Positions 17,862-25,869 of a stretch of DNA of 64,000 nt are shown here, in pieces (within the stretch, counting starts at the first letter, position 1; every line of letters starts with the position of its first letter). The DNA comes from Bacteroidota bacterium. Its GTDB lineage: Bacteria > Bacteroidota > Bacteroidia > AKYH767-A > OLB10. The position numbers and the translations under genes were made by a program. The notes beneath the pieces are model-generated. The model saw only the letters and a program-made list of their open reading frames with translations, was not told the DNA's origin and did not search any database. The stretch lies in assembly GCA_016717725.1 (NCBI GenBank), contig JADKFA010000011.1, forward strand, positions 94,033-158,032, in the 5' to 3' direction.

Positions 17862-18656
17862 ATGGAACTATTTCACATCGACTTTCTGAGTGTCCGTCTG
17901 CTAGATATCCTGGATATCTTGCTTGTGGGATTCTTACTGTATAAAATTTATCAGCTTCTGAAAGGTGGTGCGGCGATGAGTATTTTTATTGGTATCGTTG
18001 CTATTTATGTATTGTGGTGGTTGTTTGTTAAAATTCTCGACATGCAATTACTGGGTGCCTTGCTTGGACAATTTATGAGTGTTGGTGTATTGGCGCTCAT
18101 CATTGTATTTCAACAAGAAGTACGTCGCTTTTTATTGATTGTTGGAAGCAATCGATTTACGGGAAAGGGAGGAATATCGAAAAAGATTTTGCCTTGGAAT
18201 TGGAAAGCACCCAAATCGATGCCAATCAACATTGCTCCAATTGTGAAAGCATGTGTTTCCATGACCAAAACAAAGACAGGAGCTCTTATTGTCATTGCTC
18301 GATCGTCTGATTTGAAATTTTATGAGAGCACAGGTGATTTGATGGATGCTGATGTATCAAAGCGGCTATTAGAATCCATCTTTTTCAAAAACTCACCTAT
18401 GCATGATGGAGCAGTTATCATCGAAAATAATAAAGTGAAAGCAGCACGATGTGTTTTGCCTGTTACCGAAAACACCGATTTGCCTGCGCATTATGGGATG
18501 AGGCATCGCGCAGCATTGGGAATTACAGAGCAAAGTGATGCCATCTCAATTATTGTTTCTGAGGAGACAGGATATATTTCTCTGGCGTTTGATGGAAAGA
18601 TGCACTATAACATTTCAAGCGATGAGCTCGAAAAACTTTTAGGGAAGATGATTTAG
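17862..18656 (+). CDS. cdaA: Diadenylate cyclase CdaA
   Basis: A 264-residue membrane-bound enzyme that makes cyclic di-AMP from two ATP. Three N-terminal helices (about residues 12-85) precede the DAC domain. The catalytic DGA triplet (SPMHDGAVII) and the RHRAALGITE motif are intact, as is the SEETGYISLA strand. The CdaA/YbbP type usually lies next to a regulator (CdaR/YbbR); none is visible here, so this copy stands alone. The upstream ATG at 17850 would add four residues. Confidence 0.95.
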   Translation: MELFHIDFLSVRLLDILDILLVGFLLYKIYQLLKGGAAMSIFIGIVAIYVLWWLFVKILDMQLLGALLGQFMSVGVLALIIVFQQEVRRFLLIVGSNRFTGKGGISKKILPWNWKAPKSMPINIAPIVKACVSMTKTKTGALIVIARSSDLKFYESTGDLMDADVSKRLLESIFFKNSPMHDGAVIIENNKVKAARCVLPVTENTDLPAHYGMRHRAALGITEQSDAISIIVSEETGYISLAFDGKMHYNISSDELEKLLGKMI

Positions 18657-18704
18657 TTACGTATTGTAATTGTAGTTGCGTAATGTTTATTCCTCGCTTT
18701 TTTA

Positions 18705-18760
18705 GGCTGCTAGCTTCTAGCTTCTGGCTGCTAGTTTTTTTTAGCTGCTAGCTTCTAGCT
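18705..18760. repeat. Left arm of inverted repeat around the four-helix-bundle gene
   Basis: This is a run of diverged TAGCTTC/TGGCTGC units. The 17 bases at 18718-18734 (TAGCTTCTGGCTGCTAG) are the exact reverse complement of 19320-19336 on the far side of the gene. Internally it also contains short direct repeats of GCTGCTAGCTTCTAGCT. Confidence 0.75.
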
Positions 18761-18765
18761 ATCTT

Positions 18766-19128
18766 CTATATTTTTGTAGTTCTTAGTTTTATCAAATAGC
18801 TATTAATCATTCTTTGAATTTGGTCTAGTTTTACTAGCAATTTTTCATGTTCAAACTCACTAATGTAATTTAAACGAAGGCATAAGTGAATTTGAGTTTC
18901 TAGTTCGAATGAAGATCCCATTGAAATTTCAACAAATCGTGCTTTATCTTTCTCAGATTGTCTCGAACAGCCTTCAGCAATGTTGGATGGTATGGAAACA
19001 GAACATCTTCTCATTTGATTAGTCAATCCATAGATTTCTGAAATTGGCAATTTTGTTGTTATTTGATAAGTTGATTCTACCAATTCAATTCCCAATTCCC
19101 AAATTTTTAATTTCTTAAAATTTATCAT
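18766..19128 (-). CDS. Four helix bundle protein (23S rRNA IVP family)
   Basis: About 120 residues, all helical, with the family pattern: an N-terminal FKKLKIWELGIELVESTY, then TNQMRRCSVSIPSNIAEG, and a late FELETQIHLCLRL segment. Members were first described inside intervening sequences of 23S rRNA genes but are common as free-standing genes in Bacteroidota; the function is unknown. The frame extends to 19146, but the ATG at 19128 gives the usual N-terminus. It lies between inverted repeats at 18705-18760 and 19307-19337. Confidence 0.88.
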   Translation of the reverse strand: MINFKKLKIWELGIELVESTYQITTKLPISEIYGLTNQMRRCSVSIPSNIAEGCSRQSEKDKARFVEISMGSSFELETQIHLCLRLNYISEFEHEKLLVKLDQIQRMINSYLIKLRTTKI

Positions 19129-19306
19129 ATTATTATTTTTTTGCAAAGTTGATATAAGAAAAATAGATAGTCGTATAATAAATACTTATACTCGTTTGCA
19201 AATAACTAATCGTCCTTAAGCTTTAACAATCAACCAGAAAAACTTTTAAAAATTTGTAGTAAAAAACAAATTAAACCATAAGAAAACACTTCTCAATAAA
19301 ATTTTC

Positions 19307-19337
19307 GAGCAGCTAGCAGCTAGCAGCCAGAAGCTAA
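19307..19337. repeat. Right arm of inverted repeat around the four-helix-bundle gene
   Basis: Three GCAGCTAGCA-like units; 19320-19336 pairs perfectly with 18718-18734. The two arms enclose 585 bp that hold the four-helix-bundle gene and its upstream region. Confidence 0.75.
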
Positions 19338-19380
19338 ACCAAATTTCGGAGCCAAATCTCTACTATGAAACAAACTCTAT

Positions 19381-21297
19381 CTACTTACTCACACTATTCG
19401 CGAGCTCAAAATACTTCGCCGCCATAGCTTCATTTCCTTTATTTCGCCACGTTACTCCTAAAAAATAATAGGCTTGAGTAAGATTGGGATTAATTTGGAC
19501 GGCACGCTCAAGGTTGGTAATAGCTAAATCATACTGCCCTCCTACTCCGTAACACGATCCGATATTCATATAGGCATCGGCATAATCTGGTTTGTTTTTT
19601 ACAGCTTGTTGGTATCGCTTTAATGCTTCGTTGTAGTTTTGCATATCAAAGTACACTGAACCAGAATTATTGAGTACTACAGGATCATAAGGATTTAATT
19701 TTATGGCTTCATCGTAGTATTTCAATGCTTCCGGATAATTTTTGACCCGGTAGCTGGCTATACCGAGTTGTGTCCATGCATCGGTGAAGAAGGGATATAA
19801 CTCGATTGATTTCTTAAGATGAACAACTCCATCGTTGAATACGGCGTCACGATCTTTTTCAGAAAGTGTTTGTAGATAATCGGTTTTTACTTTGTAAAGT
19901 CCCACGTAGTAATGAACACGGGCGGAATTAGGCGCGGAGATTAATCCACTATTGTATAAGGACTCATTGCTCTTCCAAACTGGATTGCGTGCAATGGTGA
20001 GTCCAGAGAAGATAAGTACGATGGCTCCAGAAACGAATAAAGCGGGAGAAGAAAATGTTTTTGAAACAGACTCTTTCGCATCCAGGAATTTCAAGATTAA
20101 CCATGAAAGTAATAATACCATTCCAAACGAAGGAACATACATCAAGCGTTCACCATAATGTGTACCAATGCGCATAAAGATATTGGAAGAAACAGCGACG
20201 GTGATGAAGAAAAAGAACAATGCCAAACTAGTTGGATTTCTGTTTTTCATTCCTTTAATAGCCCATCCTAAAAGGAAAAGTAAAACAACTGCTGACAAAA
20301 TAAATTTCCAATCGCTGATTCCGGCAGGCGTTACTTCGGGATAAGATAAATCGAAGCTGAGATTAATTGGTACTACTAACTTATATAAATAGAATCCCAA
20401 CATAGCCACCGCACCCGTTAGTTGTGTGAGCGAATCCTTGGCATACATCAATGCATTGTCAGCAACAGAGGGTGGTGCAGAAGAAAACACATCTGAATTA
20501 TTTATTATTTTATACCTGATGAGGAGGAAAATAAGGGTAGGTATTAACATCCATTGCGTCCCATAAAGGCTGGATTTCAATCCAGCTTGATCGATAGTAT
20601 TATTTCGGAAGTAAACCAACAATGGAAAAATCGGCAAGAAAGTGATGGTGCTTTCTTTGGAGAGAAACGCAACGAAAAACAAGATCATTGCTAAAATGAT
20701 AGAAGACATTTTGCTTTTCTCCTTGTATGTCAAATATTGATCGAGACTCAATAAACAGAGGAGGAACGACAATATTTCATCTAAGCTTTTGATGTTTGCT
20801 ACTACTTCGGTATGAATGGGATGAACGGCGAAGATTAATGCAGTGAGAAATGCTAGTTTTTGCTGTTCAGGAAACCATTTACTAAGCAAACGAAAGATGA
20901 AATAACAGGTGAATGCGAATAGCAGAACGTTAAGTAGATGTCCTGGTGTTGCATTGTTCGGAAAAAGATCCCAGAAAATAGCGAAGATGGCTTTCGGCAA
21001 AGGACGATATAACTCATCGGCCATTAAAATATAGCCATAGCGATAACTAGTACTGAAAATTTCGCCAAGGGCAGACATCCCTTTTTGAGTGCTTGTATTT
21101 TCGATGATGGCGGCATAATCATCTAACACAAATCCAAAATTTAATGTATTTGCATACACCAAGAATCCAAGAATTGCAGGTAGCCAAGCCCACCATTTTG
21201 GATAATCATTTTTTAAAGGAGAAGCAGAAACATTGCTTTCCTTTGCTCTTGCCGTTGCAGCAAATTTTTCCTTCTTATTTAATTTCTTTTCCGACAT
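19381..21297 (-). CDS. GT-C type membrane protein with TPR tail (TMTC-like)
   Basis: A 638-residue protein. After a short basic N-terminus it has about ten membrane helices (residues 33-440) and the early acidic motif VLDDYAAI (residues 56-63) expected of GT-C glycosyltransferases, then several tetratricopeptide repeats (about residues 490-635). The layout matches O-mannosyltransferase TMTC-like/DUF1736 proteins. Sugar transfer to protein or lipid is an inference from this likeness. It lies 12 bp downstream of the small TPR lipoprotein gene on the same strand. Confidence 0.8.
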   Translation of the reverse strand: MSEKKLNKKEKFAATARAKESNVSASPLKNDYPKWWAWLPAILGFLVYANTLNFGFVLDDYAAIIENTSTQKGMSALGEIFSTSYRYGYILMADELYRPLPKAIFAIFWDLFPNNATPGHLLNVLLFAFTCYFIFRLLSKWFPEQQKLAFLTALIFAVHPIHTEVVANIKSLDEILSFLLCLLSLDQYLTYKEKSKMSSIILAMILFFVAFLSKESTITFLPIFPLLVYFRNNTIDQAGLKSSLYGTQWMLIPTLIFLLIRYKIINNSDVFSSAPPSVADNALMYAKDSLTQLTGAVAMLGFYLYKLVVPINLSFDLSYPEVTPAGISDWKFILSAVVLLFLLGWAIKGMKNRNPTSLALFFFFITVAVSSNIFMRIGTHYGERLMYVPSFGMVLLLSWLILKFLDAKESVSKTFSSPALFVSGAIVLIFSGLTIARNPVWKSNESLYNSGLISAPNSARVHYYVGLYKVKTDYLQTLSEKDRDAVFNDGVVHLKKSIELYPFFTDAWTQLGIASYRVKNYPEALKYYDEAIKLNPYDPVVLNNSGSVYFDMQNYNEALKRYQQAVKNKPDYADAYMNIGSCYGVGGQYDLAITNLERAVQINPNLTQAYYFLGVTWRNKGNEAMAAKYFELANSVSK

Positions 21298-21309
21298 GCA
21301 TGCAATGAT

Positions 21310-21846
21310 TTACAGAGGGATAGAATCGCTAACTGTCATCCCATTTTGCATTTCGAACATTTTAATTAATGCTTCGGGACTCAAACTAAGTTGTTGCAAC
21401 AACATGCGACAATCGTTAGCCAAGACATGATCGGGATATTTTTCCAAGAACTTTTGATAAAATGCTTTGGCTTGCTCTATATCTTGCTTGTGATTTTCGG
21501 CAACGAAGCCTTGCATGAATAAGGCAGATCCCGCTTTATTAGAATTAGGATAGCGTTGAACTCTCCCAAATAATTCTATTGACTGATCGAATTTACCCAC
21601 GGCAATGCTCATTTCTCCTGCTTTAAATAAATACGAAGGCGATAACGTATCGTCTTTGTAATTATCGGCATAGTCGAGATACATTTTGATGAGCTCCGAT
21701 GCTTTCTCTTTGTTAGGTACTGGCATAGAATCTAAATCGAGAGCAGATTCTGCTTTCGAAATTTTTTCTTGTAAACTTACTTGGGGACGCGTGCAGGCTA
21801 CCAAGGCACAGAAACCCATCAACAAAAACCAATTTTTCATATTCAT
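21310..21846 (-). CDS. TPR lipoprotein (YfgM/BamD-like repeats)
   Basis: A 178-residue protein with a lipoprotein signal (lipobox LVAC at residues 15-18) and tetratricopeptide units from about residue 70 to 150 (YLFKAGEMSIAVGKF, SALFMQGFVAENH, AFYQKFLEKYPDH). It is probably an outer-membrane or periplasmic-facing scaffold. It is followed after 12 bp by the GT-C/TPR gene on the same strand and probably shares its transcript. A specific complex cannot be named. Confidence 0.8.
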   Translation of the reverse strand: MNMKNWFLLMGFCALVACTRPQVSLQEKISKAESALDLDSMPVPNKEKASELIKMYLDYADNYKDDTLSPSYLFKAGEMSIAVGKFDQSIELFGRVQRYPNSNKAGSALFMQGFVAENHKQDIEQAKAFYQKFLEKYPDHVLANDCRMLLQQLSLSPEALIKMFEMQNGMTVSDSIPL

Positions 21847-21874
21847 TATTTTATTTAATCTTATTATTATTTTT

Positions 21875-22681
21875 TTATTTGAAGGGTGATCCAGGCTCTT
21901 TGGCCATGTGTTTATAGACTAGCTTATCCATGAAGGCGGGAAAGAATTTATTCAGCCAAACGGTAAATCGACCATTAAACGTCAACACCAAATCGCGTTT
22001 ACGATATTTTACAGCCTCTGCAATTTTGTGAGCTACGGTTTGTGCCGACATCATTTTATTTTCTTCGCGTGGACTTTCTCCCTGCGCACTACCATCTGCA
22101 GAAAGAGAAGAAATACGGATCTCCGATGCTGTGAATCCGGGACATGCAACCAACACATGCAAATCCTTTTTTAAGTTTTCGATGCGTAATGTTTCCAGAA
22201 ATCCTTCTAAAGCAAACTTCGAAGCTGAATAACCAGTGCGACCGGGCAATCCTTTTTTTCCAGCGATGGAAGATATGCCCACTACACTCCCTTTCGACTC
22301 CAACAAATGTGGCAAAGCATATTTTGTGCAATACACAGCGCCCCAAAAATTAGTATCCATCAATCTTTTCAACACCGACAAATCCATCTCCTCGAAAAGA
22401 GCACGCATCGAAATTCCAGCATTATTTATCAGCACATCAATGCGTCCAAACTTTGCGAGTGTTTCATCAATAATCCGTTTTGCATCCTCCTCAACACTCA
22501 CATCAGCCTGCACTGCCAATAAATGCTCCGACGAGCTCTTAAACTCAGAAATTACTTCCTGCAACTTCTCCATACGTCGACCGCTTATCACTACACGATA
22601 ACCGCGAGCCAAAAAGGTTGAGGCACATGCTTTGCCAATGCCAGATCCACCGCCTGTGATAATCACTACTTTTGATTGCAT
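21875..22681 (-). CDS. Short-chain dehydrogenase/reductase
   Basis: A 268-residue SDR oxidoreductase. Cofactor motif TGGGSGIG (residues 9-16), a basic residue pair SGRR that favours NADPH, the NNAG motif, and the catalytic Ser with YSASK (Tyr and Lys) are all present. A C-terminal hydrophobic patch (WLNKFFPAFMDKLVYKHM) may hold it to the membrane. It belongs to the DHRS7-like/retinol dehydrogenase-like group, but the substrate is unknown. Confidence 0.92.
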   Translation of the reverse strand: MQSKVVIITGGGSGIGKACASTFLARGYRVVISGRRMEKLQEVISEFKSSSEHLLAVQADVSVEEDAKRIIDETLAKFGRIDVLINNAGISMRALFEEMDLSVLKRLMDTNFWGAVYCTKYALPHLLESKGSVVGISSIAGKKGLPGRTGYSASKFALEGFLETLRIENLKKDLHVLVACPGFTASEIRISSLSADGSAQGESPREENKMMSAQTVAHKIAEAVKYRKRDLVLTFNGRFTVWLNKFFPAFMDKLVYKHMAKEPGSPFK

Positions 22682-22685
22682 ATTG

Positions 22686-22693
22686 CAAAACTA
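22686..22693 (-). promoter_or_regulatory. -7 box abutting the SDR start codon
   Basis: On the minus strand this reads TAGTTTTG, a match to TAnnTTTG. Only four bases separate it from the start codon at 22681, so the message would be leaderless or nearly so. No -33 element was identified. Confidence 0.4.
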
Positions 22694-22775
22694 AAAAAAG
22701 GATTAATGATTGGACCATTTTGTTCTTAACATCCATCTTAGAAGGGATTAAAAATTGTAAAAATGGAAAATCGGT

Positions 22776-22847
22776 ATCCAGTAGGAAAAATCTTAAAAAA
22801 GATTATCCTACTGGATTACCTAAATTAGTCTAAAGACTAATTTAGGT
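22776..22847 (+). promoter_or_regulatory. Two adjacent palindromes ahead of the GNAT-like gene
   Basis: The first has perfect 11-base arms, ATCCAGTAGGA (22776-22786) and TCCTACTGGAT (22806-22816), with an inner AT-rich stem. The second has perfect 13-base arms (22818-22830 and 22835-22847) around a TAAA loop. They lie end to end one base apart, immediately upstream of a TAGATTTG -7 box (22847-22854) and the ATG at 22870. They could be operator sites, or a terminator/attenuator for transcripts passing through. Confidence 0.6.
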
Positions 22848-22854
22848 AGATTTG
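22847..22854 (+). promoter_or_regulatory. -7 box of the GNAT-like gene
   Basis: TAGATTTG matches the TAnnTTTG consensus and ends 15 bases before the ATG at 22870. Its first base is the last base of the second palindrome, so a protein or hairpin at the palindrome would affect this promoter directly. Confidence 0.5.
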
Positions 22855-22869
22855 CAAAAAACATCAAGT

Positions 22870-24036
22870 ATGCGCTTACAGGTAGTCGAGGGGAAAGAAC
22901 TTATTCATCAATTTCATCTTTTGCCCTACTCTATTTACAAAAATGATCCTCATTGGGTACCCCATTTAATTCAGGACATTGAAAAGGTATTTGATCCTCA
23001 AAAAAACAAACTGTACAAAGAAGGAGCTACAGCAATACGCTGGATTTTGCTCGACGATAAAGGCGAAAAAATTGGACGCCTAGCGGCATTCATCAACCCG
23101 AAAGATGTGGGCACCACCAAATTCAAGACGGGTGGATTAGGCTTTTTTGAATGCATCAATGACCAAACGGCGGCCAACTTTTTATTTGATGCGGGCAAGG
23201 CTTGGCTCGAAAAGCAAGGTATGGAAGCGATGGACGGACCCATCAACTTTGGCGACCGCAGTCAGTTTTGGGGTTGTCAAGTGACCAACTGGGACGAGCC
23301 GGGGATCTATCCCATGAACTATAATCCGCCTTATTATCAAGAATTATTCATGAATTATGGTTTTGATGTTTACTTCAACCAACATATTTACTGGAGAAGT
23401 TTAAAAGTGAAGCCACAAGCCATTTTCTATCGCAAATACCACAATTTAAAGAGCGATCCCAAATTCAAAGTATCCAATATTCGGGGGATGAATATTGATG
23501 AGGTAGCCGAAAACTTCAAAACCGTTTACAATGCAGCTTGGGGTGGACATTCCCATTTCAAGCCCATGACGACCTCGGGTTCACAGAAAATTTTTAAAGC
23601 CATGAAGCCCGTGATGGATCCCAATGCCATCATCTTTGCTTATTATGATGGAGCACCCATTGGATTATTTTTATGTATTCCTGAATTGAACCAACTATTT
23701 AAGCATGTGAATGGCAACCTCAATGCCATTGGAAAAATAAAATTCCTTTTTCACAAGCTTCGTCGAACCACGACACGATTAGTGGGTGCTGTGTTTGGGG
23801 TAGTTCGAGAATGGCATGGAAAAGGTGTTGAAGCGGCTTTAGTGGTAGAAGGAGAAATCTCCATTAATGCTCGAGGAAACTATAACGATTTCGTAATCAC
23901 CTGGATTGGAGACTTCAATCCCAAAATGATTAAAGTAGCCGAAAACCTTGATACTCAACTTTGGAGAACGTTACAAACCTATCGTTACCAATTTGACCGC
24001 AGTTTAGAGTTTGAACGATGTCCGGTTGTTGAATAA
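22870..24036 (+). CDS. GNAT-superfamily-like protein, unknown substrate
   Basis: About 388 residues. The N-terminal part (PYSIYKNDPHWVPHL, GRLAAFINP) and the central EAMDGPINFGDRSQFWG segment are typical of a Bacteroidota family annotated as GNAT-like acetyltransferases; the C-terminal half (NDFVITWIGDFNPKMIKVAE) completes a double-GNAT layout. The function is not known to me. A TTG at 22852 would add six residues but lies within the -7 box, so I use the ATG at 22870. Confidence 0.75.
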   Translation: MRLQVVEGKELIHQFHLLPYSIYKNDPHWVPHLIQDIEKVFDPQKNKLYKEGATAIRWILLDDKGEKIGRLAAFINPKDVGTTKFKTGGLGFFECINDQTAANFLFDAGKAWLEKQGMEAMDGPINFGDRSQFWGCQVTNWDEPGIYPMNYNPPYYQELFMNYGFDVYFNQHIYWRSLKVKPQAIFYRKYHNLKSDPKFKVSNIRGMNIDEVAENFKTVYNAAWGGHSHFKPMTTSGSQKIFKAMKPVMDPNAIIFAYYDGAPIGLFLCIPELNQLFKHVNGNLNAIGKIKFLFHKLRRTTTRLVGAVFGVVREWHGKGVEAALVVEGEISINARGNYNDFVITWIGDFNPKMIKVAENLDTQLWRTLQTYRYQFDRSLEFERCPVVE

Positions 24037-24096
24037 CTAGCAAAGTCGTTAAACAACAATTATTTAACCTGTGTTTAAAAAAAACTTGTTGTTTCC

Positions 24097-24128
24097 TTGT
24101 CTGTATGAAACGAGAAAGACTATTTTTG
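24097..24128 (+). promoter_or_regulatory. Promoter of tRNA-Lys
   Basis: A TTG at 24097-24099 and TATTTTTG at 24121-24128 are 21 bases apart, close to the Bacteroides -33/-7 consensus. The tRNA begins 36 bases after the -7 box. Confidence 0.65.
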
Positions 24129-24164
24129 CACCCCGATTGACCGTAAGATGAAGGTTTTCGGAAC

Positions 24165-24237
24165 GATTCCGTAGCTCAGTTGGTAGAGCAATACACTTTT
24201 AATGTATGGGCCCTGGGTTCGAGTCCCAGCGGGATCA
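24165..24237 (+). tRNA. tRNA-Lys (anticodon TTT)
   Basis: A 73-base cloverleaf. The acceptor arms GATTCCG and CGGGATC pair with one G-T; the D-arm is GCTC...GAGC; the anticodon stem ATACA/TGTAT holds the loop CTTTTAA with anticodon TTT; the T-arm CTGGG/CCCAG holds TTCGAGT. The discriminator is A, and CCA is not encoded. It marks the left edge of the accessory island. Confidence 0.97.
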
Positions 24238-24296
24238 CAATTTGTTCGAGTGACACTCACTACAAAAAAAAGTAAAGATCAAAGAGTTACAAAAAG

Positions 24297-24334
24297 AAAT
24301 TTGGGATAACACACAAAGTTATCCCAAATTTTTT
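24297..24334 (+). terminator. Intrinsic terminator after tRNA-Lys
   Basis: The arms AAATTTGGGATAAC (24297-24310) and GTTATCCCAAATTT (24318-24331) are perfect complements around a seven-base loop and are followed by a T run. The stem's TTATCCCAAA half is repeated twice more downstream (24340-24350 and 24363-24371). Confidence 0.8.
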
Positions 24335-24394
24335 TTCAGTTATCCCAAATTTTTGTGCTTATTTATCCCAAAATATAGAACACTTTTAATTGTA

Positions 24395-24678
24395 TATTTT
24401 TGCAATGTTCTTACCAGGGGTAACTGAATAACTGAGAGGTGAAAGAGTAATATCCACCTCAGTATTCATGAGTACAAAAAAATGTCCTCCGAAAAAGCCC
24501 AACTTTAGAGATGCTTGGATAAGCATACTTATAAGGTTGGCCAGGTATACGACTTATCTTTTAGTTCGTCAACTGGTTGATTTCTTCTTGTAAGAATCAA
24601 CGCACCTAAACCCTACAAAAAGAAGAGTAATAAAGTAAGGACAACATTACCCCATGGGACACCTCCATGGGACTTTTT
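24395..24678 (+). ncRNA. Candidate structured RNA with its own promoter and terminator
   Basis: A -7 box TATTTTTG (24395-24402) would start a transcript near 24408. Four hairpins then follow: 24426-24467, a two-level stem at 24499-24540 (CCAAC/GTTGG around ATGCTT/AAGCAT), 24576-24601 (GTTGATTTCTT/AAGAATCAAC), and a terminator at 24651-24676 (CCCATGG/CCATGGG plus T5). The total is about 270 nt. It contains a 41-codon frame at 24468-24593. I could not match it to 6S, tmRNA, SRP, RNase P or TPP riboswitch patterns. Whether the RNA or the peptide is the product is open. Confidence 0.5.
24468..24593 (+). CDS. Possible 41-residue peptide inside the structured RNA
   Basis: ATG at 24468 follows directly after the first hairpin's right arm, and the TAA lies in the loop of the third hairpin. 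The product starts with a basic, proline-containing head (MSTKKCPPKKPNF) and continues as an amphipathic to hydrophobic helix (AWISILIRLARYTTYLLV). That shape resembles small membrane-active peptides, including type I toxins, but no family match is claimed. It could equally be chance within a structured RNA. Confidence 0.35.
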   Translation: MSTKKCPPKKPNFRDAWISILIRLARYTTYLLVRQLVDFFL

Positions 24679-24690
24679 AAAATAGGCCAC

Positions 24691-25206
24691 ATGGAAATTA
24701 ATTGTCTCCCATCACTCACCGACACCAACACTCACACCATAATTTTGGGGACAATACCAGGTGTTGAATCATTAAACGCGAAGGAATATTACGCAAACGT
24801 CGATAATATATTTTGGGATATTGTCTTTCGCACCTTTCCACCCATAATCAAATGTGATGAACTTGTAATGGATATGGATTTAACCTATAAGGATAAGACC
24901 TCGCGTTTACTCTCACATGGTTTTGGAATGTGGGATACAATTAAAACATGTACACGTGAAAGTGGTTCGTCCGATAGAAAATTAAAAGATGTAGAACTAA
25001 ATGACTTTGATGATTTCTTTGAAATAAATCCACAAATTGAATTCATAATGTTTAATGGAATCAAGGCCGAGGATTATTTCAAACGAAAATATAAGAGCTT
25101 GTATAAAAAAATCGGCCACCAATTGATGTCATCAACCAGTGGTCAAAATCCAACTAATCCATTTCTTGTTTTAAAGCAATGGAAAGAAATTTATTTATCT
25201 CGTTGA
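24691..25206 (+). CDS. DNA-deoxyinosine glycosylase-like (UDG superfamily, HDG type)
   Basis: About 171 residues. The motif ILGTIPGVESL (near residue 15) followed by YYANVDNIFWDI is the signature of the hypoxanthine/uracil-DNA glycosylase branch, and the late SSTSGQNPTNPF block matches the third motif region. These enzymes cut deaminated bases out of DNA. An ATG at 24667 would add eight residues but lies in the right arm of the terminator hairpin, so I start at 24691. It is the first protein gene of the island after the RNA locus. Confidence 0.75.
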   Translation: MEINCLPSLTDTNTHTIILGTIPGVESLNAKEYYANVDNIFWDIVFRTFPPIIKCDELVMDMDLTYKDKTSRLLSHGFGMWDTIKTCTRESGSSDRKLKDVELNDFDDFFEINPQIEFIMFNGIKAEDYFKRKYKSLYKKIGHQLMSSTSGQNPTNPFLVLKQWKEIYLSR

Positions 25207-25207
25207 G

Positions 25208-25315
25208 TTATTCATAATCCTCACGGTTAAGATTTATACTTGCCACTTCCACTGTAATTCTGGTACCCTTCCACTTATCGCGATATACGGATGCATGTAT
25301 ACTTTCCGCTTCCAT
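25208..25315 (-). CDS. Possible 35-residue small ORF
   Basis: An uninterrupted minus-strand frame from ATG (25313-25315) to TAA (25208-25210) encodes a hydrophilic peptide beginning MEAESIHASVYRDKWKGTRI. It lies right after the glycosylase gene, in the opposite direction. Residue use looks protein-like, but there is no family match and it may be the remnant of a longer gene. The rest of the stretch to 25497 shows nothing further. Confidence 0.25.
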   Translation of the reverse strand: MEAESIHASVYRDKWKGTRITVEVASINLNREDYE

Positions 25316-25497
25316 TTTATTGAGGTTGATTTAGTAGGTATAAAGTAAATGAAAACAGCGCTTGATTGTATCATAATCATTGACTTTGACTTTAAAACAA
25401 TCTTTATTCACAATTTCATGTGGAAAAAGAATAGCAGATTATTAACTAATCCAAAATCATTACCCTTTATCTTTGATTATCTTAAAATTAAAGTATT

Positions 25498-25866
25498 ATG
25501 ACTGAATTGGAAAAGGAAGACCAAATAAAGAATGTGAGTGCACGCCTCATGTTTGGGGATTGGCATAGTGAATGGGAAAATGAAGGTAAAAAACATGTTG
25601 TAAGTGTGAGAATTACACCATATGGAACCAGTATACCCTCAACTTATTCTCTTACCATCGATGGAATTAAGATCGATGATGATAAATTTTTTAATACTGG
25701 ACATTGGTTTGGTCCCTGGTTAATGTTTGAGAATGATAAATTGCGTTTCTTTTATATGGAAATGGCAACGGAACTCGAAATGATATTTGGTGAATCAATA
25801 AATGAACATGTTGGTATAAGTAAATGGAAGCTTAAAATGCAGCGTGTACAAGCTTTAGGAGATTAG
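25498..25866 (+). CDS. Hypothetical protein paired with the HNH-like gene
   Basis: A 122-residue acidic protein with no signal peptide or membrane helix; beta-rich in the middle (KKHVVSVRITPYGTSI) and with aromatic clusters (GHWFGPWLMF, RFFYMEM). I do not recognise the family. Its stop is three bases before the ATG of the zinc-cluster gene, so the two are almost certainly co-translated and probably act together. Confidence 0.6.
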   Translation: MTELEKEDQIKNVSARLMFGDWHSEWENEGKKHVVSVRITPYGTSIPSTYSLTIDGIKIDDDKFFNTGHWFGPWLMFENDKLRFFYMEMATELEMIFGESINEHVGISKWKLKMQRVQALGD

Positions 25867-25869
25867 CAT

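Noticed and set aside
24426..24467. TPP riboswitch, because of a CTGAGA string
   Set aside because: The second conserved half of the TPP aptamer is missing and no thiamine gene follows.
24667..24690. Earlier start for the DNA glycosylase
   Set aside because: The ATG at 24667 lies in the right arm of a terminator hairpin; the ATG at 24691 places the conserved motif at the usual distance.
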